From Impatiens glandulifera (taxonomy: Eukaryota; Streptophyta; Magnoliopsida; Ericales; Balsaminaceae): a stretch of DNA of 64,000 bases. Both the position numbers and the translations under genes were made by a program. The notes beneath the pieces are model-generated. The model had not been told where the DNA came from. It made no database searches and worked only from the letters and a program-made list of their open reading frames with translations. This document shows positions 34,575-49,326 of this stretch, in pieces. The stretch is from the NCBI RefSeq assembly GCF_907164915.1, contig NC_061862.1, forward strand, positions 86,910,846 through 86,974,845. Reading direction: 5' to 3'. Positions within the stretch are counted from its first letter, which is position 1. Every line of letters begins with the position of its first letter.

Positions 34575-35083
34575 GTTTGATAATCTCATTATTTCTTTCA
34601 TTCTCTCATCAAAATGATTTTCTAAAAATTTCTATATGAGTTCATTGTATCAGAACACATGAATGATGTAGACTAAAATTAAGTTAATTTATATTAATTA
34701 AATTTTGTAGGTTAAAGTAAAATAATAATAAATTGTTAACCAAAGTGACCGAGGAGCCATTCATCATTTCCCGTAGCCCGCGTCAAGGATTTGGCCCTTA
34801 TTATTGGGCTTTTGCGCCAAGACCATGAAGAGAGGACAAGAAGAAAAGATGAGAATAACTTCAAAATCCAACATTGTAAGGCATGGTCAAAACTTCAGAT
34901 TCTTCTAAAAATTCAAAATAAGTTGTAAAGCTTGATTTCAATCCAACTAAAAGCTTCATCAACTTCATAAAAATGATTCATAAAAATGATTCATAATCTT
35001 GTGTATGTTTCCAATTGTTTTGTAGTATGAATTATACCATAATTTAAAATTTATTTACTTAAGTTATTGTGTTTTTCAATGTC

Positions 35084-35298
35084 GTATTATTATATTAGTT
35101 TTCTTATAATCTCAATATAATGACTTTATAATAGACATAATCTATGTAACTAAAAGAAATTATATAATAATTTTTTTCCCTCTATTCTAACATAGTATCG
35201 AGCTAAAATTTTATTTTTGAGCTATAAAATCTAGTATTCCCTTCCTTCATCCATGGTTATTTTAGTAATTGATGGAAGACTCCAATAAAGTTATATTA

Positions 35299-35329
<31 letters not shown>

Positions 35330-36038
35330 TTTAATAATAATTTTTTTTTTCAAATAATTTTGTTGATGTTTTTATTATTTCGGTAATCATATTTTCTGAG
35401 TTTTGTTTTCAGTTGTTATTTTATTACAGTAGTCAATTTCCATATTTTTATTAGTCTTAATCCAATTATATGTGTTTCTTTACTAGTTATTTAGTCAACA
35501 CACTGTCAATCTTTCGTTAGAATAAATTCTTTTCAAGTGTTGTTTCACCACAACATTCTATGTCCATGGGATTTTACCTTCTTCATTGGTTTCGTTTATG
35601 CAACACATTGCCATCCCATCTTTGGATGGATCTCGAGACTCACAAGTAACTTTAGAGTTCATTCAGTTGTTGTTTTACTCCAGCATTCAATGCGCATTAG
35701 ATTCTACATCTTCGCTGGCTTATCAGTCAACACACTGACATCCTATAACTGAATTGAGCTCACGAGTTTCAGAAACTTGAATAATACATCATCAATATTT
35801 CAATATCTCGTTTTCAACATCCAGTTGTTCAAGCGTTTTCCATTTTGAATTTGAGAAGGGATGTTAGAATATAAGATAATATATATATTATCAAAATATT
35901 ATAAATTGTAATAATATTAATATTATATTATTATATTATATTTATTTTTTTATATGTTAATTATAATGATTATATAATAGACATAACTTATTTAACCAAA
36001 AATAACAATTCAATACAAATTCTCACTTTATTCTAACA
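35084..36038 (+). mobile_element. TRIM-like retroelement (+ strand)
   Basis: A 5'-truncated LTR (35084-35192) ends CTATTCTAACA and is followed by TAGTATCGAGC, near the copia primer-binding site. The internal part is about 670 bp and non-coding, ending TTTGAGAAGGGA. The 3' LTR is 35862-36038, 177 bp, TGTTAGAATATAAG to TTCTAACA. LTRs this short around a non-coding core are the TRIM hallmark. Confidence 0.8.
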
Positions 36039-37137
36039 GTTAGAACATAGAAAAATTGTATTTGAATAGTTAAATAGGTTAGGTCTATTATATAAACATT
36101 ACACTGACCTTATAAGAAAATTAATATAATAATATAATAATGATATTATCACAATTTATCATATTTTGATAATATCTTACATATATATTATTTTATATTT
36201 TAATACCCCTTCTCAAATTCAAGATGAAAAGACTTGAATAACATGAGGTTGAATACAAGATGTTGAAATGTTGATGATGTATCTTTCAAGTTTTAGAAAC
36301 TCGTGAGCTCCATCCAGTTACAAGATGACAATGTCGACTAAAAAACCAACGAAGAGACAGAATCCCATGAGCATTGATTGTTGGGGTGAAACAACATCCG
36401 AATGAACTCCAAAGTTACTTGTGTGTCTCGAGATCCGTCCAATGACATGATGACAATGTGTTGCAATAAGAAGAATCAGAAAGACGATAAGGAAAATCAC
36501 TTGTCTTGGAAGAAGGTAACGATGGTGGTGGTGAGAGCAAGTAGTCAAGTCGGAGTAGGAAAATCGAATAGACAAAATCTCATGGACATTGAATGCTATG
36601 GTGCAACAACAACTGAATGAACTTCGAAGTTACTCTTGAGTCTCGAGATCCATCCAAGGACGGGATGATAATGTGTTGCATAAAAGAAACCAACAATAAA
36701 GGTAGAATCCCATAGACATAGAATGTTGGGTGAAATACACCTAAAAAGAAACCATCCTAACATAATGATGGCAGTGTGTTAACTAAAAAACTAGTAATGA
36801 AGCATATATGATTGAATTAAGACTAATAAAAATATAGGCATTGATTACTAGGATAAATAAAACAACAACTAAAAACAAACTTAGAAAATATGATTGTTGA
36901 AGAAAATAAGAAAATCAACATATTGGATTGGCAGCGAAAGACTAAATTTTGTTGCTCAAGAACCCATTTTGGCTCTTATATCATGTTATAATAAAAAAAT
37001 ATATATATTGAATGATTTTTTTGAGTTACCTACCTTAGGTCTATTATATAATATTATAAAATCATTAGATTGAGTTTATAAGAAAAACTAATATAATAAT
37101 ATAATAATGATAATATATATTATCTTATATTCTAATA
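36039..37137 (-). mobile_element. TRIM-like retroelement (- strand), inverted partner
   Basis: On the - strand the 5' LTR (37137-36984) is followed by TGATATAAGAGCC (36983-36971), a good primer-binding site. The internal part matches the + strand TRIM (for example TCATCAACATTTCAACATCTTG and TTTGAGAAGGGG at the polypurine tract, 36206-36217), and the 3' LTR spans 36205-36039. It meets the + strand element tail to tail at TTCTAACAGTTAGAA, a 15-bp palindrome with no spacer. Confidence 0.8.
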
Positions 37138-38699
37138 TTTTTATAGACTTTATGATTAAATTATGATCTTTAATCATTTGAAACTTTCTTCAGTGACAAA
37201 TTCCTTTCATTCATCCTACCAAAAATCAAAACAGAAAAAACCTATATTTTTTTTTCTTTAACTGTTGGCCGACTGAAGCGTTCAGGATTGACCTGGTTGT
37301 TCACAGAGAAAATTAGGCATGCGACCGATAAGAAAACCAACCATTTGTCTGTTGCCTAAAAAATGACCATGGCTCGTTTTTGTACCGAAGGCTAGGGTTC
37401 ACCCGAATTCGGATCTGTTGTCCCAAAGATAATGTTCCACTTGCTGTCTCATAAGAGAGAAGAGAGTGGATAGAGAAAAGAAAAAATTAAATATTAAAAT
37501 AAAATGTCATATGTATAATTTTTTAAGATTTAAAATTTAAGGTTTAAGGTTTAAAATTTAGGATTTATTTTATATATATAATTTTTTATTTGTCTAATGG
37601 ATCAAAATTACATCGTTTTAATAAATGAGACAATAAAGGACAACTTCATTTGGGACAACAAATCCTCTCCCGGCTCAACCACACTCAATTTTTTCATTAA
37701 CCAAGCCCGTGCCCTTTGACTTCCCTGATCCAAGCCTAGATCTAGCAACCCACGACCAAATTGGCCCGACCCAACGACCCTAGGGTAAGTTTTATTGCAA
37801 CCTTGTAAATTATATATATATATTTTTTGATATTTAAGTGTTCTAAATAGTTTAAAAAATTAAAAAAAATAGAGAATACTTAAAATAATATTTAAAACAG
37901 AATCATACAAAATATTTTATTAAGACTCGTTTGGATTTTGTAAATCTAACATATTTAATTTATATTTGTTTATGATTTTCGACATCGACTATATTCACTC
38001 GTTTCTATCCTTCTAAAATTTAAAATATCAATGATATTAATATGGAGTATAGACACATGTTTAAGATTTGGAAAAAAAATTGATAAAAAAAACCAATTTT
38101 TTAAAGATTCAAAATTTTAAAGTAGAGATTGTTCCTTCGGATGACTTCAAATGTCATAGTATTAACGTACTTTTTAAGTGTCATCAAACCAAATCAAAAA
38201 ATTTTAAAATTATATTCTTACACCCAAAACATTTTTTCTAGGTTTATAATACTAAAAAATAGTACTACTATAAAAATTGAAAAAAATGAATATTTTAAAA
38301 ATGTAGATTTAATTTATTTTTCTTAAAATATATTTCTCTATTAGAATATATCGTTTTGACTCCTTATTACTTTTTAGATTAAAATAATAATTATGTGATT
38401 TTGAATACGAAAATCTAAAATCTAAAATTTTAATTACTTATTTTTTAAAACACATAAATAAAAAGAAAAAGGAAAGTAAGATTAACCTATGGGAAATACA
38501 ATTATAATATTTTTTATTTTAAAAAGTAAAATATATTATTATTATTATTACTTTTGTTTTATTTTTTAAAATTTATTGTTCAAAATTAATATCAATCAAA
38601 TTTTATAAATAATTTAAAATTATTTCAAATAAATATTATAAATACAGCTCTCTCTCATCACTATGGTTAAAATATGATATTAGCACACAACACTACTAT

Positions 38700-39055
38700 C
38701 AATTTTTTTTATAACATTGTTTTCCCTCTACATTCTACTTTAAATTCAATATAATTTATTACAATTCTAATTTAAATTAATTTCAAATAATCTTTTAATT
38801 ATTTTATCAATAATTTAATTAAAATATAACTTAAATTTATATAAAAATATATTTTAATTATTTACATTTTAAAATTAAACTAAACACTTAATATAATTAA
38901 TGACTAAAATGACCCATCTTCTTCATATTATAATTTTAACTAATGACTTTTAAATCATTATTTAAAAATGAGCAATAGAAAGTTGTTTACATAAAAATAA
39001 TTAATATAAAAATAAATTTTGTAATCGATACAAACATAATTTTAGATAAGAAAAA

Positions 39056-39099
<44 letters not shown>

Positions 39100-41234
39100 T
39101 TAATTTTAATTGATATAAATTTTGAAAAAAATTATGTTTTTTTATATCAAAATTAAAAGTAGTAATATATAATAGATTATTATCATTATATATATTATAA
39201 TATTATATTATTATCCTTATATATTATTTTTAAATAATTTATAAAGAAAATGAATTTATAAAAAATCAAATTAATATAATATTTTTTATTTTATAATATT
39301 TTTAAATGAATTAAAAATTATCTTAAAATTATTATTTTTATTAATTATTTATTTTAGTTTAATTTATAGTTATAATAAATATTTATTTGATGAAGATATA
39401 TTTAGAATATTTATATTTATTATTTTTGAAACTTATTTTAAATTTTTATTATTTTTATTATATATTCAAAATATTGAAATATTTTACATATCATATATTA
39501 TTAATACTTTATTCCTATAAAATTTAATTATTTGTTATTAATTTTAATGTTGATAATTTATAAATTAAATATATATTATTAAAGATAATAAAGAGTATTT
39601 TTTTTAATATTGAAATTAATTATATATTTATTTAAATAAAATTATTTATAAAAATTAGTAATATTAATATTTTTATAATAAAATTATTAATAATTTTATA
39701 AACTAGTTTAATTTTATAAAAAGATAAATAAAAGTAAAATATTAAATAATAAAACTAGTTTATATTCTTTTATATATATAAAAGTATGCATATAAAATTT
39801 ATATTAACTTATATTATATTTGTTATTATATTATTTTGATATTATATAATTATTATTTTTTAAAATAAAAATAAAATATATAATATATCTTATATTATAT
39901 ATTCACAAAAAAAAGTTATTTAAAAACTTTTATTTTATTTATTGTTTGAATTAAATTAAACAAATAATAATTATATTATTTATAAGTGTATATTTATAAT
40001 TTTAAATCCTATAATTCAATAGAGACACACTATGAAGAATGGATTCAATCAAACAATATTTAATTTAGAATTAAAATAAATAAATATATTATATTAATTA
40101 TAATTATTAATCAATATATAATAATATTTGTAAAAATATATTATTTTTATATTAATAATAAGTTTGTTAAAATAAATTGTTTATTTGAATATTAACTTGT
40201 TTTTATTTTTTAATTTAAATATGTATTTTATAAACCAATTAATTTATTATAAAAATAAATTAAATTTAAAATAATAAAAAATAAAGGAAAAAATTAAATA
40301 TTTCTTCTTAATAATATAACTAATTTAATTATAAAATTTTGTTTTGATAATTTTTTTAAATCATTAATTAATTTATTAAGTTTATAAAATTTTATATATT
40401 AATTATTAAGAAATTTTTATATAATATTGGTTATAATTTCTTAATTTCAAATAATTTAATTTTAATAATATTTTCTTATTATATTTTGGAATTTAATAAT
40501 TAAAAATAAAAATTAATATATGTTTTTAATTATCTTGAAGATTAAGTATTGTATAAGTTAATATTAAAATAATTTAATTATTTTTTTAATATATATATAT
40601 AATTTAAATTAAATTTAAAGATGAATTTATAATATTTTGACATTTTTATATAATTGATAAATATTTTTTTTTAATTTATTATGTTATTGTTTAATAAAAA
40701 AAGAGACGATGTAATTTAAAAAATATTAAATTAAATAAAAATAAAAATAAAAATAAAAGAGTAAAAATGTAAAATTAGACTAAATATAATCAAATATATA
40801 AACTTTTTTATAAAACCAAAATCAAACTTAAATAGAAAATAATATAATATAAATTTTTGAAATTTTATTGATGTAGTATTATGTGATATTATATGCTAAA
40901 ATATAGTTTAATTTGATTGTAATAATGAAAATATTTCAAAAAATTCTAATTTTTAAAGCCTGAAATTTACTAAATTAATTGAATAGAGAAGAAAGTAAAT
41001 TATATAAATAATAATTAAAATTTATAATTAATAATATTTTAATGAAAATTTATATATTTGAATAATAATATATTTTTATTTTTTAATTAAATATTTATTT
41101 TATAAAAAAAATAAGTTAATAAATTTATTTTAAAAAATTGTATTTATAATAATAAAAAATAAAATAAAAATAATTCTTAATTTCAATTTTAAAAATCTTG
41201 AAACGATTAAATTTATATATATATATATATTTAA

Positions 41235-41278
<44 letters not shown>

Positions 41279-42000
41279 TTTAATTACAATTTTTGTTGGT
41301 TTGTCGGGGGGGTCGAATACTATAGTTAATTATATTTAAAAAATAAAATTAAAAATATTATAAATAAGTCTTGACTAACTAAAAAATAAAACTCATCAAT
41401 CACAATTACAATGGTCTAATGGTTAAGGTGATCACCTTGCACACTCATTTTAAATATAAATTTGAGTGAATTATTTTTTTGAGGTATACTATGATGGTGG
41501 TATATGTGGGTGTATATTTGAATGAATTATATGTATTTGAGCTTAGTGAGATGGTTGTATATGTGGATACAAATTTAAATTGACTATATGTATTTGAGGG
41601 AATAATGTGGTGGTTGTATAAGTGAGTATAAATTTGAATCTACTATATGTTTTTGACGAGACAGTGTGATTATTGGATATGCATGTGCAAATTTAAATTA
41701 AATATATATGTTTAAGTGATGTTTCTATTTTATTAAATTTATTTTTTTCTCAAAATTTTAATATTTTGTAAGATTCCATTAAAAATATTTTTAGATGCAA
41801 TGTAAAAGTGTTGCTCTTGGTTGATTAGTTGGTTGTGCATTAGAAATACTATTAATTATTGATCTTGTAGAAATACTATTCTCTTATAATAGTTCGGAAA
41901 TAATATTTCTTTTGAAACATACCTATTTATGTCATTATCATACATACTTTCTAACTTATGTTGCATCAAAATTGATTATGCTAAAAAAAATTTGAATTGA
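38700..42000. other. AT-rich core of duplication copy 1
   Basis: Very AT-rich with an (AT)n run at 39058-39096 and (AAT)n at 41238-41277. No coding sequence is seen. A GGTCTAATGGTTAAGG tRNA-like stretch lies at 41412. Confidence 0.7.
41468..41700. repeat. 57-59 bp tandem repeat, four copies
   Basis: Units follow the pattern GAATTATATGTATTTGAG, then GATGGTTGTATATGTG, then ATACAAATTTAAAT. They are diverged. Not found at the matching place in copy 2, so this is a copy 1-specific expansion. Confidence 0.7.
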
Positions 42001-42790
42001 TTAGTGATTTCATAATTAAGTTATTTGAGTATATTGGTGATATTTTTTTTAGTTGGTTGTTCACATTGGACCTGAGAAAAGTTAGAAGGATTGCAAGAGC
42101 AATATGTATAAGAAGTCATTCAATCTAAATTGAGCCACAAATTTAGTATGTGTGTTCTCTAATCTAGTGATTATAATTATTATTTACATTATCATCATGT
42201 TTGTGCAAATTTATTGTATTTGAATTCCCAAGGGCTTTAGCAAGAAAGATTGGACAACAGAAGTCGAGATTGAGACTGACAATCTTGAAATTGAATTAAG
42301 CCCATTTAACCCAAAATGGGCACTTTTCTTCTCCTAGGTCTTCCCAAAGTTAATAATGTAGATACTTGATAATATAATAAATCTTAGGTTAATAATATAG
42401 ATACCTCATAATATAACAAATGTTATTGTATATTCATGGCAACATTATAACATTTTAATAATATATCTATGTAAACTTGGAAACATAAAGGAATATGTAT
42501 CAACAACAAAGAAAAACCTAAGCTACTATGTAAAGAGATGATGGAAGGTAATTATTATTATAAATTGTGCATTTACCATTTTATTTAATTATATATTTAG
42601 TCTCTACTTAACTTTCCTTAAAAAAAATGTACAAATATTGGAATTGAGGTGAATATTAGTAAAAATAAGTTCAAAATTCTTAAATTATTTGATTTATTAT
42701 AAGATAAGAAATTTTAGTTTTATGGTGTTGCAATTCAAGAAAAGCAGAAGGCGACCCAACCAACCATACTGAATCTGGTTTCAAGAGGTC

Positions 42791-45700
42791 GATTTGATAA
42801 TATCTTTATTTCTTTCATTTTCTTATCAAAATGATTTTCTAAAAATTTCTATATGGGTTAATTGTATCGGATACAAATAAATGTATTTTTTTAGAAACAC
42901 ATGAGTAATGTACACTAAATAAAGTTTATTTATATAAATTAATTTTGTGTAGGTTAAAGAAAAATAATAATAAAAAGCATCCGAATTATTTCTCAACCAA
43001 ATGAGATAGGGAAATGACCCTCATGGAGGGATCATTTTCCGTAGGCCGAAAAGCAGGCTTCTGCACCAAGCTCGGGATTCCTATAAAAGGATAGAAGACC
43101 ATTGTGAAGAAAAGATGAGAATAACTTCAAAATCAAAATCAAAATCCAACATTGTAAGGCATGGTCAAAACTTCAGATTTTCCTTAAATTTCAAAATAAG
43201 TTGTGAAGCTTGATTTCAATCCAACTAAAAGCTTCATAAACTTCTTAAAAATGATTTATAATCTTAGGTATGTTTTCAATTGTTTTGTAATACGAATTAT
43301 ATATATAGTTTGAAATTTACTTATTGAGTTATTGTGTTCTCTTCAATTTGATGATTGAATTTTAATCTTCTTAGAATCGTTTGGAAGCTTTCTTTAATGA
43401 CAAATTCATTTCATTCATGGTAATAAAGAAACGCCCAAATTTAATTTTGAAAAATAAAAAAATTGAAGTCGTTGCTCTTGAGCTCTTATCTTGTTAATAT
43501 GTTTTGAAATGCGTTGGTGTTGAATTGAATCAACTATCAATCCGATTAACACATGTATGTAATATCTATTGGGTTTTTGGTTGAAGATTGATATTGGTTA
43601 GGTTATGGTGGCTTTTGTCGTTTGTACTAAGCTCCCTAAGGGATCAATTTGGCAAGAAACCAAATTGAATTTAGCCCGTTATACACTATTCATATTTTTT
43701 TCGGTGATAATTTTGTCTTCTCCGATTAGTCTCCGATGACCCCGCTACACGATGAATGGTGACTTTGGGGAAGGTTAGAAAAACTCTACGTGACAAGGAG
43801 AAGCTTCCTACATATTCATAACCGTGATTGGAAACTCAAAACAGAAAAAAAAACTATATTTTTTTGTCTGCTGGACTGTTGGAAGCGTCGAGCATTGGCA
43901 TGGTTTTCGACCGAGAAAACTAGGCATGCGTTCGAGAAGAAAACCAGCCAAATGACCGTGGCCTATAAAATGACCATGGCTCCTTTTTTTTTTTACCCAA
44001 GGCTAGGTTCACCGCACCCGTTTTTTTCTTGATCAAGCCCGCGCCCTTTGACTTCCCTGATCCAAGCCTAGATCTAGCAACCCGCGAGCAAATTGGCCCA
44101 GCCTAATTACCCTAGGCTCAGTTTGCTTGCAACCTTTTAAATTATTTGGTTTTTTTTGTTTGTTTATATTTGAGTGTTCTAAATATTTTTAAAAAATTCA
44201 AAAAATATAGAACACTTTAAAAATAATTTTTAAAATAAAATCATAAAAGATATTTGATTAAAGACTAGTTTAAATTTTCTAAATTTAAAATATTTAATTT
44301 ATATTTATTTACGATATTCTACATCTACTACTGTAGATATTAACTACTGTAGATATTAACTCACTTTTATCATTTGAAATATCAATTATATAACCTACAT
44401 GCATGTTTTATGAACAAATTGATATTAATACGTAGCATAGATACATGTTTATGATTTTAATTTTTTTTATAAAACAAAACACAAAACTAAAATTTTTAAA
44501 GTATTTAAAATTTTAAAATAGAAACAGTCTATTTCCGAATGAATACAAATGTCTTAATATTAAAGCCATTTTCTAAATGTCATCCAAATCAAACCAAATA
44601 AAAAATTTCTTGTGTTCCAAAACTTTTTTTTTCTTGGGTGACTATAAAAAGAAAAAATAGCATTTTAAAATGTCAGATTTTTTTTTCTTGAAACATATTT
44701 ATCTACTATAATCTATCATTTTGGTTCTTATTTTTTTTAGATTAAAGTAATAATGAAGATATTTTGAATATGAAGATTTAAAATTTAAAACTTCTAAAAA
44801 TGATTTTTAAAAAATACATAAATAAAAAGGAAAGTTTGATTACACGGACAATACAATTATAATATTTTTTATTAAAAAAAATTATTATTATTATATATTA
44901 ATATATATATATTTTTTTTCAAAATTAGTATCAATTAATTTCTATATATAATTTAAAATTTACTCAAATAACAAATAAATATGATATTAGCACACAAGAC
45001 TACTGTCAATTTATTTATTTATTAATTTGTTTTGCACAACATTTTCCACAGAAATAAAATATAATTTATTACCATTCTTATTTAAATTAATTTCAAATTA
45101 ACTTCTTATTATTTTACCAATAATTTAATTAAAATATAACTTGAATATATGTAAAAAAATATTTTTTTAAATTAATTTCAAATTAACTTCTTATTATTTT
45201 ATCAATAATTTAATTAAAATATAACTTAAATATATATAAAAATATATTTTTTTAATTATCTATATTTTAAAAGTAAACTGAACACTTAATTTAATTAATG
45301 AATAGAATGAGCGCGCGTCTCTTGATATTATAATGAAATGATAGAAAGTTATTTAAATAATTATTAATATAAAAATAAATTTTGTAATTTTATATACGAA
45401 AAAACATATTTTTAATAGGTATAAATTTGAAAAAAAAATTATGTTTTTTTATACCAAATTTAAAATTAGTAATATATAATATATTACTCATTATATATTA
45501 TAATATTATATTATTATATTATTATCCTTATATATTATTTTTAAAGAAAATGAAATAATTTTAAATTAATTATGTAATTACTTAAATAATATAAGTAATT
45601 TATATAAAATAAAATTAATATAATTTTTTTTTATTCTATAATATTTTTAAATAATTGAAAATTATCTTAAATTTATTATTTTTATTAAATAATTATTTAA

Positions 45701-45903
45701 TTTTTATTTATAATAATTATTTATTTGATGAAGATATATTTATGATAATGATAATTATTATTTTTATAACTTATTTAAATTTTTTATTATTTTTTTTATC
45801 GTATATTAGAAATATTTGATATATCATATATTATATATTATTAATATTTTATTGTTATAAAATTTAATTATTTGTAATTAACTTTTAATTTACATAATTT
45901 ATA

Positions 45904-45966
<63 letters not shown>

Positions 45967-48729
45967 GAAAGATAATAAAAGTTATTTTAGTTTAATATTT
46001 AAATTAATTATATAATTATTTATATACAATTATTTATAAAAATTAGTAATATCAATATTTTATATTTAAATAAAAAGATAAATAAAATTAAATATTAAAA
46101 TTTTTATATTTATTTTTATATATAAAAGTTATGTATTGAAAATTTATATTAAATAATATTATATTATATTATATTATATTAATTATAATTATTAATTAAT
46201 ATATAAATAATAATTATAAAAATATATTATTATTTATTAATAATAATTTTGTTAATAATAATTTATTTTTATTTTTTAATTTATATATATTTATTTTATA
46301 AACCGTTAATAAATTTATTAAAAAATAAATTATATTTAAAATAATAAAAAATAAAGGAAAAAATTAAATTTAATAATATAACTAATTTAATTATAAAATA
46401 TTTTTTTGATATTTTTCTAAATCATTAATTAATTTATTAAGTTTATAAATTTTTTTATATTAATTATTAAGATTTTTTTATTAATTTATATTAATTATTA
46501 AGATTATAATGTCTTAATTTCAAATAATTTAATTTTAATAATATTCGTTTTATTATATTTTGGAATTTAATAAATAAAAACAAGTTTTTAATAATATTTG
46601 ATGATTAAATATTGTACAAAATAATATTAAAATAATTGAATTATTTAGTTTAATATTTATAATTTAAATTAATTAAAAAATATAATTCTTTTATTTTTTT
46701 AATTTATAATGATGTTGTTTAATAAAAAAATATTATGTAATTTAAAAAATATTAAATTAAAAATTAAATAAAAACAAATTAAAATTGAAAGCTTAAAATA
46801 AAAAATAAAAGAGTGAAAATATTAATTAACCCAAAAAAATATTTGTTTATCTTTGTCTTATTTTTTTTATATTAGGTTATAGTACTAAACCTAATTTTAT
46901 TTCTTAATTTTAATAATTATTATTTATTATATTTTGGAATTTAATGAAAATAAAAATAAAATTTAAATCATTTTAAATATTAAGTATTTTTTTTAGATTA
47001 ATATCAAAATAATCAAATTATTTAGTTTAATATATATAATATAAAATAATTTTAAAAAAGAATTCTTTATAATGTTATTGTTTAATACAAAAGTTTATGT
47101 ATATATTTAAAAAAATTATATTTATTTAGTTGTGTTAATATCCCACCACAATATCAATTAATCTAAAATATATTGTAGATCTTTTTTTCTAAAAAAAAAT
47201 TAATAATATATATATATATAACAAATTGAAACATATTTATATCTAAATTATGAAATAAAAATAAAATATATCTAAATTATGAAATAAAAATAAAATGTAC
47301 CTCTAAAATATAATAAAATATATAAATTTTGAGTAAAAGTTGTATAAAACCAAAATCAAACCACTTAGGGTTATGTGAAATTATAGTATAAATTAATGAT
47401 TTAAATAAAAGACTTTAAAAATATTTTAAAAAATTCAAAATTCAAATTTCAACTTAAAACCTTAAACTTTTAAAGTTGAGAAAAGTAGATTATATAAATA
47501 ATAATTAAATTTTATTATTTTTAATTATAAATTATTTATTTGAATAATAATTTATTTTTATTTTTTATTAAATATTTATTTTATAAAAAAATAAGTTAAT
47601 AAATTTATATATTTAAAATGATAAAAAAGAAAAGAAAATTAAATATTTATTTCTTAATAATATATAACTAATTTAATTATAAAATTTTGATTTTATATTT
47701 TTTTAAATCATTAATTAATTTAATAAATTTAAAATATTCGTTATAATTTCTTAATTTCAAATAAATTAATTTTAATAATTATTATTTATTATATTTTGGA
47801 ATTTAATAAATGAAAATAAAAATAAATATTAAGTATTATTTTAAATTAATATTAAAATAATATAATTATTTAGTTTAATATGTATAAAATAAAAATAAAA
47901 AAGAATTTATGATATATTTATATTTTTTATATAGTTGATATTGATTTTTTTAATTTCAATTTTTTTGGGTTATTTTTGATATACATGAGAGTGAATGAAT
48001 ATTTGAGTCGGGTAGTAAGTTGATTCCATCCATAAATCACCCATAAACTTGAAACGATTATATTTAAAAAATAAATTAAAAAGATTGGAAGGGTTACTAG
48101 AGCCATATGCATAGGAAGTCACCCAATTCCAATTGAGCCGCAAATCTTACATGTGAGTTCTCTAATCTAGTTATTATAATTATTAAATTATTATTTACAT
48201 TTTCAATCTTCTGTTTGCATCTGTTTGTGCAGTATCTGTTTTTGCAATATCTGTTTTTGCAAGTTTATTGCATTTGTATCAACAAAAGTGACACTAAAAC
48301 TAACAACCTAAAATTGAATTAAGCCAAATTAACTCAAAATGAGCATTTTTTCTCTCATATCTTCCCAAGGTTAATAATGTAGATACGTATAATAGAACAA
48401 ATGTTATTAACTGATAATAGAATAAATGTTTCTATATTCAACTTTTGAAACATTCCAATAACATAGTTACGAATAAAGGAATCTACATTAACAAAAAAGA
48501 AAAATATAAGTTATTGTGTAAAGAGATGATTCAAGGGAGTTATTGTCATTATGGATTGTGCATTTACCATTTTATTTAATCATATAGTTAATCCATACTT
48601 AAATTTCTTAAAAAAAAGTACAAATATTGGTATTAAGGTGATTATTACTGAAATAAGTTCAAAATTGTTAGAATATTTTGTTTACTATAAGATAATGAAA
48701 TTCAGTTTATGGTATTGCAATTCAACAAG
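42791..48729. repeat. Tandem segmental duplication, copy 2 (about 5.9 kb)
   Basis: Uninterrupted counterpart of 34575-42740, separated from it by about 50 bp. Own changes include about 400 bp near 43430-43830 not seen in copy 1 and an internal direct duplication of about 98 bp (45076-45260; single at 38776-38870). Others are a long (AT)n at 45909-45962, a TATCTGTTTTTGCAA repeat at 48215-48260 and a Helitron fragment at 47935-48085. The GC-richer block 43880-44150 is the best conserved part. Confidence 0.8.
47935..48085 (+). mobile_element. Helitron-family 5' fragment
   Basis: Reads in the + direction what the 14856-15373 element reads on the - strand: ATGAGAGTGAATGAATATTTGAGTCGGG then CCATAAACTTGAAACG. 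Diverged and lacking ends. Present only in duplication copy 2. Confidence 0.5.
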
Positions 48730-49161
48730 TTATATTAATATTTAAATAATAATAATATTTAGATGTAAATTAAAAAAAATGCCATAAATTAATATTACAA
48801 TGTTATACTTAACAATATTAAAGAAAGATGTTGAATATTTTTTTAAATCATAAACTCACTGTATAAATAGTTCAGTTAATTTATTAAAGTAAGAATAAAT
48901 TGAATAATTTTTATTTATTTTTTGAGAAAAAATAAATTAATTTGTATCATAAGAAATTTTTTTATTTCATTTCTCATTATTTGAGGTAAAGTAACAATAT
49001 AAGTATAATTTATAATTGAGGGGTAAAAAAACAACTTAATAATAAAAGATTAATTCATAAATATAAAATTTATAATTAATTAATAATACCAAAATTAGTA
49101 AAACTTCTATCCTTATAATAACTTTATTTGAAATAAGAATGAAAAATAGTAAAACACTTAG

Positions 49162-49326
49162 AGGTGTTCATCAATTCGATTTCAGGTTATTTAAGTTACT
49201 CAATTCGGGTTCTTTGACGTTTTATTTTTTAAAATAAATTTTAAAACCAACCGAATATTAAAATTAAAATTCGGTGAATTCGAATTTAATCGGATATTCG
49301 ATTAAGACAAAATATTGAACACACCT
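49162..49326. mobile_element. Short MITE-like element, 165 bp
   Basis: Ends AGGTGTTCA and TGAACACACCT are inverted; the interior is rich in TTCGG/CCGAA. A similar right end (GGATATTCAGTTAAGACAAA then ATATTGAACACC) recurs at 49565-49597 and at 1-54, and a reversed version starts at 57688 (AGGGGTGTTGAATAA). Confidence 0.55.

Larger units (their letters stand above)
34575..42740. repeat. Tandem segmental duplication, copy 1 (about 6.1 kb plus a 2.05 kb insertion)
   Basis: Blocks match copy 2 (42791-48729) in the same order: 34575-35083 with 42791-43380, 37138-38700 with 43380-45300, an AT-rich core, and 42060-42740 with 48090-48729. Shared anchors include AAGATGAGAATAACTTC, GTAAGGCATGGTCAAAACTTC, CCCTTTGACTTCCCTGATCC and AAGCCTAGATCTAGCAACCC. 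The two copies differ by many substitutions and indels, so the duplication is old. Two TRIM elements (35084-37137) are present only here. No intact gene is seen in either copy. Confidence 0.8.

Noticed and set aside
41405..41470. SINE head (GGTCTAATGGTTAAGG)
   Set aside because: Resembles a polymerase III A box, but no B box follows at the right distance.
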